Source: JACRCT01 sp049841135
GTDB taxonomy: Bacteria; Myxococcota; Myxococcia; Myxococcales; UBA5297
Assembly: GCA_049841135.1 (NCBI GenBank)
Contig: JASGHK010000003.1
Location: forward strand, 1 to 64,000
Reading direction: 5' to 3'
DNA length: 64,000 nt
Part shown: positions 13,191 to 24,000 of the stretch, one piece after another
Layout: every line of letters begins with the position of its first letter
Numbering within the stretch: the stretch's first letter is position 1
Translations under genes and position numbers: made by a program
The notes under the pieces: generated by a model
Seen by the model: the letters and a program-made list of their open reading frames with translations, nothing else
Database searches by the model: none
What the model was told of the DNA's origin: nothing

Positions 13191-15563
13191 ATGATCCGCC
13201 CCCCTCTGCTGCTCCTGGCCTGCTTGGCGCTGCCCGGGTGCTTTGGCATCGGGTCCAGAGTTTCAGAGGACGCGTCCGTGCCCGGGTCCGACGCCGCATC
13301 CGTACCCGGAGCCGACGCCGCGCCGGTGCTTGGACTCGACGCCGCAATTGCGCTCGACGGATCTGCCCCTGCGCTTGACGCTGCGCAACCTGATGCGAGC
13401 GCGGAGCCCGACGCGGCGAGCCGCCCGGACGCCGCGCTAGGCGCCCCGGTCATCACCTCCCCGCTGACTGCCCAGGGAAAGGTCGGAGAGGACTTCCACT
13501 ACCTGGTCACCGCCACGGGGAGCCCCGCCCTCTTCGGCGCCCTCGGCCTGCCGGCGGGAGTGCTGCTGGAGACGAGCACCGGCGTCATCTCCGGAAAGCC
13601 CACCGTGGCAGGGACCTTTGCGGTCGAGCTGAGCGCCACCAGCGGCGCCGGAACCGGCTCGGCTTCCTTGAGCCTGGAGGTCTCGGCCGGTGCGCAGCAG
13701 CATACCCTCACGGTCGTCCTGGCCGGCGCGGGGGCCGGCGAGGTCAAGGGTCCTGGCATCGCCTGCGGCAGCGACTGCTCGGAGACCGTGGGCGCGGGGA
13801 CCGTCATCCCCCTCACCGCGGCCGCGGCCGCCGGGTCCTCCTTCGCCGGCTGGTCGGGCGCCGCCAGCGGCCTGACCCCACCGCCCTGGTCACCATCGAC
13901 ACCGCGAAGTCCGTGACCGCGACGTTCAGCTCCCGTGGTCGGCCCCCAGTTCGCCACCTCGGCGAGCCGGACCGTCGCCGGCACCACCTTCACCTGGGAG
14001 TTCAACTGCGGCGGACGGGCTTGCCGGCACGGCACGTTCGTCAACGGCGAGCCTTGGGTCGCGGCCATCGACGACCTCGGCGCGCGGGTCGCCGCGGTCA
14101 CGCTCACCAACATCCTGCCGGCGGGCACCCAGCATGGAGCCGAGGCCAACTCGAAGGACTACACCCGCCACGGCATCCTCCCCTACCACCCGCTCTATGA
14201 CGCCTCCCTCAACGTCATGGAGCACCTGCCGTTCGCCGCCGCGCCGAACACCTCCATCTTCAAGGCCTTCGTGGACGGTACGGTCAACGGCTGCCGCAGC
14301 GCCCAGGGATGTGTCGCCAGCGACGACGTGCTGACCGTCCTGTCCGACGCCCCCGAGGACGAGGGGGCGACCGTCTTCCGTCCGCCCTTCCACGGCGACT
14401 GGAAGCCGCTGTTCTCGCTGCGCAACGTCAGGCTCGAGCGGCTCTCGTCGCTCCCCCAGGTCTCGACAACTGTGTTCGCGAAGGACTCGTTCGCGAGCCG
14501 GGTCCCAGCCGTCGTCGAGAGGTGGACGGTCCCGGCCCACATCGTGACCCACATCAACGGCGACACCGACCTGTACCGGATCCTCTCGCCGCTCGCCGTG
14601 CTCAGTAACTACGGGGCCTACCAGGCCGGCGCCTACAACGAGGACGTCGAGGCGATGCTCGGCTCCGAGCCGGTGAGCGCCAAGGCCCCGGCGATCTACG
14701 CGCTCCTGCAGAAGGGCATCGACGTCTACGGTGCCTTCCGCGCCGACGTCCCGCTCGGCTCGGGCGCCGGGCAGCACCTGGGACAGAAGCCGGCGCTGGC
14801 CTTCTTCGCCGCGCTCTACGACGACCCCGCCGTGCTCTCCGAGGTGCGCTCCATCGCCTCCAACCAGGCGTTGCTCGACCGGGGCTTCTTCCAGGAGGAC
14901 ACGCAGGTTGCCCGCAGCATCACCGGCGAGCCCGTCTGGGGCGAGGTCTGGCCGGACCTGGAGACCCGGTACTGGGCCGGCTACTTCGGCACCTGGGCCG
15001 CGGTGAACCTCGGCGGCACGGGCTCGGACCGCAACGGCGCCCACGGCGATCCCTACCGCTACATCGACGGTCCGGGCGGTGGCATGGCCGGCAACCAGCC
15101 GTCCAGCAGGAACTACCAGACCGTGGCGGTCACCTACCTGGTGGGCTACGCCTTCAACCTGATGCGCATGCCCTGGTACGCGCACGCCTCCAACGACAGC
15201 GAGATCACCGACTACGCGGACCGGATCAACGGCTACGGCCTGCCCGGGTTCGCCGGCGGGTTCTGGAGCCTGCCCGACGAGTGCGCCGGCGCGGACGACC
15301 GCGAGACCGTCGCCTGCGACCCATGGGGCCTGGGCGCCGGGTGCCAGTACTACCAGCTCACGTGGGGACCGGACCCCAATGCTCCAGGGCAGTGCATCAA
15401 GTACTCGGGGAACCCCCACACGACCCATGGAAGGTGGCCGACCTACCACGGGACGAAGCTCGCCGACCCGTCCACGCTCTGGACGCTGATGCGCCAGTGC
15501 CTGGATTCGTCCTCGTCGACCTACGGGACTGGAGATTGCTCGGGCCTCGGCCCGCTGCCTTGA
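13191..15563 (+). CDS. Secreted lipoprotein with Ig-like domains and unknown catalytic-size domain
   Basis: ATG at 13191 gives a lipoprotein signal (LLLACLALPGC), then an Asp/Ala-rich linker of about 60 residues. A putative-Ig domain follows, with LPAGVLLETSTGVISGKPTV. Next comes a bacterial repeat domain (CGSDCSETVGAGTVIPL, SFAGWSG), then about 540 residues of a family I cannot name. The reading leaves frame near 13,879 and returns near 13,932. A missing and an extra base would restore one continuous protein, so I read it as intact. The C-terminal part shares GATVFRPP..G..KPL and other blocks with the protein at 53334-55169. Probably a surface protein; an alpha/alpha-barrel polysaccharide enzyme is a guess. 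Confidence 0.75.
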
Positions 15564-15653
15564 GCGCGCGCGGGGGCCGGCTTCAATGTCAGAAAAAGCG
15601 GACCTATCTTCTGCATGCCCGAGCCCAACGGTTCGAGGCGCAAGGGCCCGCGC

Positions 15654-16118
15654 CTACTTCGCCACGTAGTACGTCGACCCGTGGAACTCGAGCCGCTTCA
15701 CCTTGTTGGTGAACTCCAGCAGCGACTCGGTGGCCCCCACGAGCAGCGCCCCGCCTCGCTTGAGCTGCGCCAGGAGGTTGCCCACCACCTGGCCTTGTCC
15801 GCCGCGGAGAAATCGATGAGCACGTTGCGGCAGAGGATGACGTCGAAGGACCCGGACGTGCGCGGCGAGAGCAGGTTGTCGGGCGTGAAGCGGCACAGCC
15901 CGCGCAGCTCGTCGCGCACCTTGTAGCGTTCCGCCGGCGTGACGGTGAAGTTGCGCGCTACCTGTCGCGTATCGAGGCCGCGCTCGACCTCGAGCTTGCT
16001 GAACTCGGCGCGGTTGGCGGCGTCCACCGCCCCCTCCGAGATGTCCGTCCCCAGGATGCGCACCCGGCACTTCGAGAGGTCGAAGAGGATCTCCTCCAGG
16101 CTCATGCACATGCTGTAA
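15654..16118 (-). pseudogene. cheR remnant A: middle and C-terminal part
   Basis: The minus strand encodes a chemotaxis glutamate methyltransferase from about one third of the way in to the end. It contains VRILGTDISEGAVDAANR, LEVERGLDTRQVARNF, FDVILCRNVLIDF and, after a one-base frameshift near 15,790, GGALLVGATESLLE and FHGSTYYVAK. The N-terminal domain and the first SAM-binding loop are missing. The coding sequence begins abruptly about 15 bases past the rhomboid stop. The frameshift is one C fewer in a C run than in remnant B. A second, complementary remnant lies at 18770-19076. Confidence 0.75.
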
Positions 16119-16132
16119 GCGCAGACGAACGC

Positions 16133-16916
16133 TCAGAAGCCGCTGCGGTAGAAGCGGCTCGTGTGCACGCGGCGCGGGGCGTGGACCCGCCGAGCCACGA
16201 GGGAGGGGTTCTCGAACAGCTTCACGAGCAGCAGCCCGGCGACGAAGCCCCCGGCGTGCGCCATGAACGCGACTCCGCCGGAGGCTCTCTCCATCCCGGT
16301 GAGGCCGGGCAGCGCCGAGAGCAGCTGCAGCACGAACCACCAGACGAGCACGAGCCAGGCGGGCAACGGGAAGATGCGGATGAAGACGAAGACGATGAAC
16401 AGCATGTTCACCCGCACCCGGGGAAAGAGCACGAGGTAGGCCCCCATCACGCCGGAGATGGCCCCCGAGGCGCCGACCATGGGGACCGGGGCGGAGGGAT
16501 TGACCGCCACCTGGGCGGCGGCCGCCGCGAGCCCGCACAGCAGGTAGAAGATCACGAAGCGCAAGCGCCCCATGGAGTCCTCGATGTTGTTGCCGAAGAC
16601 CCATAGGAAGAGCGAGTTCCCGAGCAGGTGCATCCAGCTGCCATGGAGGAACATCGAGGTCAGCGGGGTCAGCCAGTTGAGTCTGCCGGTCGACGACGCA
16701 GACCAGCCCCTGCCCCAAGGAGACTCCGGTCCCCACCGGCGCCAGGCGCGTGATCTCCCCGGCCACGAGCCCGAGGTCGCAGACGCTGGCGGCCAGCGTG
16801 CGCGGGTCGAGGCCGGCGCCCTGGACGAAGACCCAGACGGCCCCCAGCGCCACCAGCAAGGCGATGGTCACCACCGGGGTGCGCATCGTCGGGTTGTCGT
16901 CCGACAGCGGGATCAT
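16133..16916 (-). CDS. Rhomboid family intramembrane serine protease
   Basis: A polytopic membrane protease that cleaves within membrane segments. After an N-terminal helix (VVTIALLVALGAVWVFV) the core shows FLHGSWMHLLGNSLFLWVFG, then the active-site serine motif GASGAISGVMGAY. The catalytic His is in FMAHAGGFVAG near the C-terminus, so both members of the Ser/His dyad are present. One frameshift near 16,680 (between CVVD and LNWLT) splits the frame. Otherwise length (about 260 residues) and topology fit the family. It sits between two cheR remnants, and its stop lies about 15 bases from remnant A. Confidence 0.85.
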
Positions 16917-17277
16917 CCGAGCTGCCCTCCGGGGCGATCAGTAACGCCAAAGGAGGCGCGCCGTCTCGGGTTTGGGCCGGCAGTCGAGGCGAACGCCAAC
17001 TGGACCGGCCGCCCAATTCCGGACGTCCGGAATTCGCAAGGCAGCTCACGAACTCGGGGCAGAGCGCCTGGGACGGACGAGTGGGGCTCTCGCCACGACC
17101 GTGGAGCCTGCGCCCCGGTGCCGGCGCACTCGCTGACCATCCACAGGTTCGACCGCGTCCCATCTGGCCCCGGAGTTGATTTACGCTCGCGCCCTGGACT
17201 TGCCGCCTGGCCCCGCAGAGGCGCCTCCTCTCGTCGCCCTGGCGGCCTGAGCGGCTCGGTGATGGGGAGCGACCAGC

Positions 17278-17865
17278 ATGGCTGTCGGGACGCGCGTCAA
17301 GAGTGTCACTGCCACTGCGACCGCCAAGGACGTGATGGTAGTCAAGTGCCAGTGTGAACGCTGCAAGACGACCTACTCCTACGAGGAGGGGGTCTCGGCC
17401 TCGTGCAGCCAGACGGCACATACGATGTCCCAGGCCGCCGGCGATGCCGCGGGGCTCAAGCTTGGGGCGGCGCTGGCGCTCGCTGAACGACGGGGCGAGG
17501 TGGTGCAGAAAGGCGAGGTTGGCTCCAAGCCCTGTCCGAAGTGCGGTTACTTCCAGTCATACATGGCCGAGCACGCGGCCGACCTGCAGGCGCGGATGGT
17601 GTCGTGGCTGCCGGCGCTGTTGTTGATGGCCGTGGGCGGGCAGAGGGGGTGCGCAGCCGTGGCGTGCTCATCCTCGGCCGCGAGCGACCTGGCGGGCGGC
17701 GACACCAGGGCCCTGCAGGCCGTGCTGTTCTTCGCGGCGGCCTTGGTCGGCAAGTACCTGGTGCAGTTGCTCTACAGGGCCTGGTGGATCGCCGACTGGC
17801 AGAAGCGTCGGGTTCGCACGACCTTCAAGCCCGAGGTGTCCTGGAAGAGCGAGCAGAAGGCCTAG
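17278..17865 (+). CDS. Zinc-ribbon membrane protein, unknown function
   Basis: The start is an ATG with GGGGAG seven bases upstream. Two Cys pairs, CERC near residue 26 and CPKC near residue 84, look like a split zinc ribbon. Two hydrophobic segments follow (WLPALLLMAVGG and AVLFFAAALVGKYLVQLLY), then a basic tail. The length is 195 residues. The next gene starts two bases after the stop, so the pair is probably cotranscribed. I do not recognise a named family. The 360 bases upstream, divergent from the rhomboid gene, hold no clear feature. Confidence 0.7.
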   Translation: MAVGTRVKSVTATATAKDVMVVKCQCERCKTTYSYEEGVSASCSQTAHTMSQAAGDAAGLKLGAALALAERRGEVVQKGEVGSKPCPKCGYFQSYMAEHAADLQARMVSWLPALLLMAVGGQRGCAAVACSSSAASDLAGGDTRALQAVLFFAAALVGKYLVQLLYRAWWIADWQKRRVRTTFKPEVSWKSEQKA

Positions 17866-17867
17866 CC

Positions 17868-18644
17868 GTGGGGTCGATCCTCAGCCTTCTCATCGCGTTG
17901 GGCGTCGGCGTCGGCGCCGTCTCGTTCTGGAGAGCGCGCAGACGCACAGTCGAAGCGGTCTGGGGAGTCCCGCGGCGCGCTCGGCCGCCGAGGCTTGTCT
18001 CGAGGACGACGAGCCGAAGGTCCGCCTGCTCGCGGCACGGATCCTGGGCGGTGAACGGGAACAGGCCACGCTCGACAAGCTCGTTGGCACAGTGTTCGTC
18101 GGCCCCGACGTCCGCGTCCAAGCGCTCGAGCGTTTCTCCCAGGTCGCCGCGTACGACCGGATCCAGCCCAGGGTCTCCGAGCTGCTCAGGTCGCCCCACG
18201 TCAAGGAGCGGCTCGCGGCGATCGTCGCCGCCACGCGCGGTCGCGACCGGACCGTGGTGCCACAGCTATGCGGGCTCACCGACGCGAACGATCTCGCACT
18301 GGCAGGCGCCGCTGCGGCCGCGCTCGGCGAGATCGGCGACCCAGCTGCGCAGGCCTCCCTGCTGCGTCTCGTCGAACGGCGCACCGAGGAGGCGTTCCCG
18401 GGCGACTTCCGGCTTCAGGCTGTCGTCGCCCTGGGCAAGGTCGGCGACGCCCGCGCGGTCGAGCCGCTGCTGCCGCTGGCCGAAGCCGTCTTCCCCAGTG
18501 CGTTGCGCGACGCGGCGAAAGAGGCCATCCGCAGCATCCAGAGCCGGCTCGATGAGGCGGAGGCGGTGGCTATCGGTGTCGCGGGTCGACGACTCCGCGG
18601 CGGCGGGGCTGAGCGTCGTGCCCGCCGACAAGCAGAAGGGCTGA
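17868..18644 (+). CDS. Membrane-anchored HEAT-repeat protein
   Basis: A GTG start gives an N-terminal helix (ILSLLIALGVGVGAVSFW). After a frame change near 17,960 come HEAT-like helical repeats: DDEPKVRLLAARILGGE, VRVQALERFSQVA, LAGAAAAALGEIGDPAAQ and LQAVVALGKVGDARAVEPLL. A second frame change near 18,560 restores the first frame and gives a plausible end (VVPADKQKG). Two compensating indels make one protein of about 258 residues. HEAT proteins act as scaffolds, and no catalytic motif is seen. It follows the zinc-ribbon membrane protein by two bases. Confidence 0.62.
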   Translation: MGSILSLLIALGVGVGAVSFWRARRRTVEAVWGVPRRARPPRLVSRTTSRRSACSRHGSWAVNGNRPRSTSSLAQCSSAPTSASKRSSVSPRSPRTTGSSPGSPSCSGRPTSRSGSRRSSPPRAVATGPWCHSYAGSPTRTISHWQAPLRPRSARSATQLRRPPCCVSSNGAPRRRSRATSGFRLSSPWARSATPARSSRCCRWPKPSSPVRCATRRKRPSAASRAGSMRRRRWLSVSRVDDSAAAGLSVVPADKQKG

Positions 18645-18769
18645 GGGCTGTCCGGGTCCGGCGTCGGGTCTCAGCTCAGGTCATCCCTCCCAATTCTTTC
18701 GGTAGAAGCGTGCCTATTGCCAGCATGCCCGAGACCAGAGCCCCTCGGCCTGACGGCTCGACCCGGCGC

Positions 18770-19076
18770 CTACTTCGCCACGTAGTAGACCGACCCGTGG
18801 AACTCGAGCCGCTTCACCTTGTCGGTGATCTCCAGCAGCGACTCGGTGGCCCCCACCAGCAGCGCCCCGCCCCGCTTGAGCCGCGCCAGGAGGTTGCCCA
18901 CCACCCTGGCCTTGTCCGCCGCGGAGAAATCGATGAGCACGTTGCGGCAGAGGATGAGGTCGAAGGGCCCGGACGTGCGCGACCCGGTAGCGCTTGCCGG
19001 CGTCCAGGCAGATGCCGGTCTGCTCCAGCACGAGCTGGTTGATGAGCGCGAGCTCCTGGTCGCTCATCGCAGGCAT
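18770..19076 (-). pseudogene. cheR remnant B: N-terminus fused out of frame to C-terminus
   Basis: The first 32 residues are a normal CheR start (MPAMSDQELALINQLVLEQ through KRYRV). The sequence then jumps to the final part, FDLILCRNVLIDFSAADKAR to GSVYYVAK, in another frame. About 500 bases of the middle are missing. The 3' part is about 90 percent identical by eye to remnant A. The gene follows the cheB-like gene by 16 bases, so it was probably cheR of a cheB-cheR pair. It cannot make a working methyltransferase as written. Confidence 0.75.
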
Positions 19077-19092
19077 CGCGCACGCCGTCCCT

Positions 19093-19935
19093 TTAGCTCG
19101 CCGCGGGCTCGCGCCCCAGGGTCCGCACGATGTCCTCGGCGATCCGCTCGACGGGCAGCTCCACGTCCACCACGCCCGCCGCCTTGGCCTCGCGCGGCAT
19201 GCCGTAGACCGTGCAGCTCCCCTCGCTCTGCCCCACCACCCGCACGCCGAAGCGCTTCATCTCCTTGAGCCCCGCCGTCCCGTCCCTGCCCATCCCGGTG
19301 AGGATGACCGCCATCGCCCGCTCCCCGTACACCCGCGCCACCGAGCGGAAGAGGACGTCCACCGCCGGCCGGCAGAAGTTCTCCGCCGGCGCATCGGTGA
19401 GCTGGGCCACCCGCCGGCCGCGCGCGCCGGGCGCCACCTCCAGGTGCCGGCCGCCCGGGGCCACGTAGATGACCCCCGGCTCGAGCAGCCGGCCGTGCTC
19501 GGCCTCCACCACCTTCAGCGCCGTCTTCGACGCCAGCGAGTGCACCAGCGCCGCGGTGAAGACCGGAGGCATGTGCTGCACCACCACCACCGGCACCTGC
19601 AGGTTGCGGGGGAGCCTCGCCACCAGCGACGAGAGCGCCACCGGGCCTCCGGTCGACGCGCCCACCGCGACGATCCGTGGGGTCATCCCCGGCCGCGGCA
19701 TGGCGATGGGCGCCACCAGCGGCGCCAGCGCCGGCGTGGCGGGTTGGGGTGGATGCGGTGCCGGGAACGGCTTGGGCGTGTTGGCCCCGGCGCCCGCTTG
19801 CAGAGCGGCGAGCAGAGTTCGCAATTGCCCGATGTGCTGCGCCGGCTCGGGCTTGGTGACGGCGTCCCGGCGCGGGCGCTCCCGCGCCTCCTCCGGGAAG
19901 GCCACCACAGCTTCGTCATCCAAGGGCAAGCTCAT
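19093..19935 (-). CDS. cheB: CheB-type protein-glutamate methylesterase without receiver domain
   Basis: The catalytic domain removes methyl groups from, or deamidates, chemoreceptor glutamates. The Ser (VAVGASTGGPVALSSLV), His (VVVQHMPP) and Asp (LTGMGRDGTAGLKEM) are all present. The 100 residues before it are a Pro-rich linker (PKPFPAPHPPQPATPALAP), not a receiver domain. The usual N-terminal response-regulator part is therefore absent. I chose ATG 19935, which has GAGG six bases upstream, over ATG 19983, whose extra residues are Arg-rich. Next on the strand comes broken cheR remnant B. Confidence 0.85.
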   Translation of the reverse strand: MSLPLDDEAVVAFPEEARERPRRDAVTKPEPAQHIGQLRTLLAALQAGAGANTPKPFPAPHPPQPATPALAPLVAPIAMPRPGMTPRIVAVGASTGGPVALSSLVARLPRNLQVPVVVVQHMPPVFTAALVHSLASKTALKVVEAEHGRLLEPGVIYVAPGGRHLEVAPGARGRRVAQLTDAPAENFCRPAVDVLFRSVARVYGERAMAVILTGMGRDGTAGLKEMKRFGVRVVGQSEGSCTVYGMPREAKAAGVVDVELPVERIAEDIVRTLGREPAAS

Positions 19936-20201
19936 CCGTGGCCTCGGCGTCCCGCTGGGGAGTCGGCGCCGGGTCATCGGCACTTCACGTGGTGTCCTTT
20001 AGCGAACCGAAAGACCGGCAGGACCCGCCCGGCAGAAAGTGCCTAGCCGGGCTTGGGACTGCGGGCCCCGGGCCTTCGGGTCAGGCAAGCGGTGCGCGAG
20101 GTCCGAAGTCCAATGCCCGAAGCCGTCCCTCGACGGGCCCTGGCCGGAGCGTGTATTCGAGCGACGCCCGCGCAACGACGTCGGGACGACGAGGCCTCGC
20201 G

Positions 20202-20801
20202 ATGACGACCCACTCACCGATGCACCACGTCTGCGTCTTCTGCGGCTCCAGCCGAGGAAGCCGTCCGGAGTATGCGGAGGCGGCTACCTCGCTCGCCCGC
20301 GCGCTCGCCCGCCGCGGGCTGGGCCTGGTCTACGGCGGCGGCAACGTCGGGCTGATGGGCCTGCTGGCGGACGCGATGCTCGCCGCGGGCGGTGAGGTCA
20401 TCGGCGTCATCCCCCAGGCGCTCAAGGACAAGGAGCTCGGGCACGCCGGGCTGACGCGCCTGCACGTCGTCGGCTCGATGCACGAACGCAAGGCGATGAT
20501 GGCCTCGCTCTCGGACGCCTTCGTGGCGCTGCCCGGCGGCTTCGGCACCTTCGAGGAGCTGTGCGAGATGCTCACCTGGACCCAGCTCGGGCTGCAGCAC
20601 AAGCCGTGCGGCCTGCTGGACGTCGCCGGTTTCTACGACGGCCTGCTCGCCCTCTTCGACCGCGCCGTGGCCGAGCAGTTCGTCCGCCCCGATCACCGCA
20701 GCATGGTGCTGACCTCGGCCGACCCGGACACCCTCTTGGACCAGATGGGGGCCTGGCAGCCTCCGACGGTGCCCAAGTGGATCGGGCTGAAGACGAGCTA
20801 G
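20202..20801 (+). CDS. LOG family protein (TIGR00730), nucleotide phosphoribohydrolase-like
   Basis: The 199-residue protein has the family order. FCGSSRG is near the N-terminus, GLGLVYGGGNVGLMG is the nucleotide-binding loop, and MHERKAMM and the hallmark PGGFGTFEELCEMLTW follow. LOG proteins cleave cytokinin or other nucleoside 5'-monophosphates to base and ribose 5-phosphate. The Arg/Glu catalytic pair (R in MHERK, E in GTFEE) is present. It stands alone between the divergent cheB-like gene and the large kinase gene. The natural substrate is not predictable from sequence. Confidence 0.9.
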   Translation: MTTHSPMHHVCVFCGSSRGSRPEYAEAATSLARALARRGLGLVYGGGNVGLMGLLADAMLAAGGEVIGVIPQALKDKELGHAGLTRLHVVGSMHERKAMMASLSDAFVALPGGFGTFEELCEMLTWTQLGLQHKPCGLLDVAGFYDGLLALFDRAVAEQFVRPDHRSMVLTSADPDTLLDQMGAWQPPTVPKWIGLKTS

Positions 20802-20854
20802 CTCGGCGTCCGGAGCCAGCCCCGGGCTGCAGTGCCTAGGACCGGGCGGATTGT

Positions 20855-20872
20855 GCGGGCCCGGAGGCCCGC
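20855..20872. repeat. Single copy of the hairpin found in the 82-bp array
   Basis: GCGGGCCCGGAGGCCCGC has a 7-bp perfect stem and a CGGA loop, and is followed by GCC-ACC-like bases and CCTGGG. The same hairpin with the same right flank is the core of every unit of the tandem array at 41482-42063. Here it is single, in the gap between the LOG gene and the kinase gene. Confidence 0.6.
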
Positions 20873-21046
20873 GGCCACCCACCCCTGGGCTGCTCGCAAA
20901 GCCTTCCCGGTCCCCCTCCCGGCTGACGCGTTCCCCCAATCAATCCGGGCCGATCCCCCTCGAAGGCCCGGCGACCTTAAGGCCGCACCGGTTGGGGCCG
21001 AAGAGGAGTTGGGGAGGCGCAGGGTCGCCTCGCCTGCCAAACCAAG

Positions 21047-24000
21047 GTGGGGCACTTGGACGACCTCCTCCAGCGCGCCGGTCCGGCATCCCCTGCCGCC
21101 CAGGATCCGGACCTCAGCGAGACCGTCGCGCCGGCGGCGGGCGCCGAGCTCCCTTCGCCCGGCTCGCTGGCTCCGGGCGCCGTCGTCGACGGCCGCTTCC
21201 GCATCGAGCACCACCTGGCCTCGGGCGGCATGGGCGAGGTCTACGTCGCCGCCCACGTCTTCATGAAGCGCCGCGTGGCGCTCAAGGTCATCTCCCCCAG
21301 CTTCGCGGCCGACCCCGAGATGGGCGCCCGCTTCCAGCGCGAGGCCGAGCTCGTCGGCCGGCTGGAGAGCCCGTACGTGGTGCGGGTGTTCGACTTCGGC
21401 CGCTGTGGCGCCAGCTTCTACCTGGCGATGGAGCTCATCGACGGCGTCTCCCTCGACGTGCTCCTGGCCGAGGCGGGCGCGCTCCCTCCCGGCCGGGCGG
21501 TCCCGCTGCTGCTCCAGGTCGCCGAGGCCGTCGCCGAGGCCCACGGCCACGCCATCGTCCACCGCGACCTCAAGCCGGCCAACGTGCTGGTGGCCCGCCG
21601 GCCCGACGGCTCGGAGCTGGCCAAGGTCCTCGACTTCGGCATCGCCCGCGTGCTCGGCACGACCGGCAGCCCGTCGCTGACGAGCCCCGGCCTGATCATG
21701 GGCTCGCCGTCGTACATGTCGCCGGAGGCGGCGCTGGGCCAGCCCGACGTCGACGGCCGCGCCGACCAGTACTCCTTCGGGGCCATGGCCTTCGAGCTGC
21801 TCACCGGCCGCCCGCCCTTCGCCTCGGGCAACCTCCAGGAGCTGCTGGCGATGCACATCTCCCGGCCGGCGCCGAGCCCGACCGAGGTGCGCCCCGAGCT
21901 GTGCGCCTTCCCCGGCCTGCTGGAGGTCATCCAGACCTGCCTCGCCAAGGAGCGCGAGCGCCGCTTCCCCGACATGCGCGTGCTGTGCGCCGCGCTGGCC
22001 GCGGCCCTCGGCGAGGCGCCCCGGCCGCGCACCGCCGCGCCGCCGCCCCCGCCGCGCCCCATCGAGCGCCAGCGCTCCGACCTCCCCGCGGGGGAGAGCG
22101 CGCGCCGCGCCCCCGCCGGCAAGTCGGGCCTCGCCGCGGGTCCCGGCTGGGCGCCGGTCACCATCGGCAGCGTCGCCGCCCCGCCGCTCAAGCTCAAGCC
22201 GACCGTGTCGCCCCCGCCCGGCCCCAACGGGTCCACCGCAGCCTCGGCGCCGACGCCCCGTGCGACCGCCAACCAGCGGGTCGCGGCGCTCTCGAGCTAC
22301 CTCGAGGGCCTGGTGCCGCACCTCTCGCGCGGCGAGGTGTCGAGCCTCCTCTCCGACCGCCTGAAGGGCTTCGGCAAGCGGCGCGGCGTGGTCCTGGCCG
22401 TCGCCTTCTCGCAGAACCAGCTCTCGCGGGAGAACCTGGCCGCCCTGAAGAAGGGCCAGGCCGTGCTCGTGCAGGTCGCCGCGGCGTACGGGCTCGGCCT
22501 GGACTGGCTCGACTCCTCCCGCGCGGTGCTGCTGCTCGACGGCGAGGTCCCCGCGAACCTGGGCCAGCGCGCGGTCCGCGCGGCGCTCGCCGCCCGCGAG
22601 GCGGTCCAGGCCGAGCTCGGCGCAACGCGCGGGCTCAAGCTCGCGGTCACCTCCGGCGCCTGGGCCATGCCCACCGACGCCGGCCCCTGCTCCGGCCAGG
22701 CCGTCGACGCGGCCCACGCCCTCGCCGCGGCGCTGCCCGAGGACGCCGTCGCGGTGCAGGACACGCTCGGCCGCGACCTGGGCCCGGGCCTGTCGCTGCT
22801 GGCCTCGCCGGCCCCGGGCTCGGCGCTCGTCGACCGGGCCGTCTCCACCTTCCTCTGCGCGCTCGCGGCGCCGGTGGGGCGCGACGCCGAGCTCCAGGAG
22901 CTCCTCTCGCTCCCGCCGCGCGAGGGCGCGCCCCAGCGGCGCACGGCGCTGCTGCTCGGCGGCCCCGGGACCGGCAAGACGTGGCTGCTCGACGAGCTGG
23001 TGGCCCGGGCGCGGGCCGCGGGCCAGCGGGTGGCCCATGCGCGCGACCTGCGCTCGCAGGACGTCCCCGAGCCGCTGGCCGGCGTGGCCGAGCTGATGGC
23101 CGGACTGTGCGGCCTGCCCGAGCGCGCCCCCTCCGAGCAGCTGGTCGAGGTCCTGGCCACGCTGGGGTTGCCGCCGCCTCTGGCGGCCGCGGCCCGCGCC
23201 ATCGCCTCGCTGGGCGAGCCGACCGCCGCGCCGCCCACGCCGGGCGAGGCCGCGTTCGTGCTGCTCTCGGTCGCGCAGGCGGCTTCCGGGGACGCCGGCG
23301 CGCTCTTCGTGTTCGACGACCTCGACTACGCCCAGCGGTCGACGCACGAGCTGGTGACGCTCCTGTGCGAGCGGCTGCCGCAGCGGTTCGCGCTGGTGGC
23401 GAGCGCGCAGTCGGCGGCGACGCCGGCGCTGGCCGCGCTGCCGCGCCTGCCGCTCGAGCCGCTGGGCCGTGCCGCCACCGGCGACCTGGTGAAGGCGCTG
23501 ACCGGGGCCGCGCCGCTGCCGGCCCTGCTCGAGTACGTCTTCCGGCAGTCGGCAGGAGTTCCGGAGATGGCGGTCGACTGCGTGCAGGTGCTCGCCCAGC
23601 GCGGCTACCTCACGCCCTCCGCCAGCCAGGGCTGCAGCTTCGCCACGCCGCTGCGGCCGCTGGACACCGCCGCCCGCACCGCCGCGCGGGCCGAGGTGCT
23701 CGACCCCACCGCGCGGCGCTGCCTGGAGGCGCTGTGCCTGTGCCCGGCGGGCCGCGCGTTCGCGCCGGGCGAGGTGGAGACGGTGCTGGGCGTCGGAGCG
23801 GCGCCCGAGGCCTGGTCGGGCCTGTCGCGCAGCGCGCTGGTGCGCGAGCGCGCCGGAGAGTTCCGCGTCCCCAGCCGGCGGCACCGCGCCGCGGTCCTCG
23901 CCCGCCTCGGGGAGGCGGCCAGGGAGCCGCATCGGCGCTGGGCCGACGTCCTGCAATCCCGGCCCGGCGAGGCTCGGGCCCGGGCCCGCCACCTGGCCGA

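Noticed and set aside
14309..15006. Alternative plus-strand frames rich in Arg and Pro
   Set aside because: Out-of-frame shadows of the secreted protein at 13191-15563.
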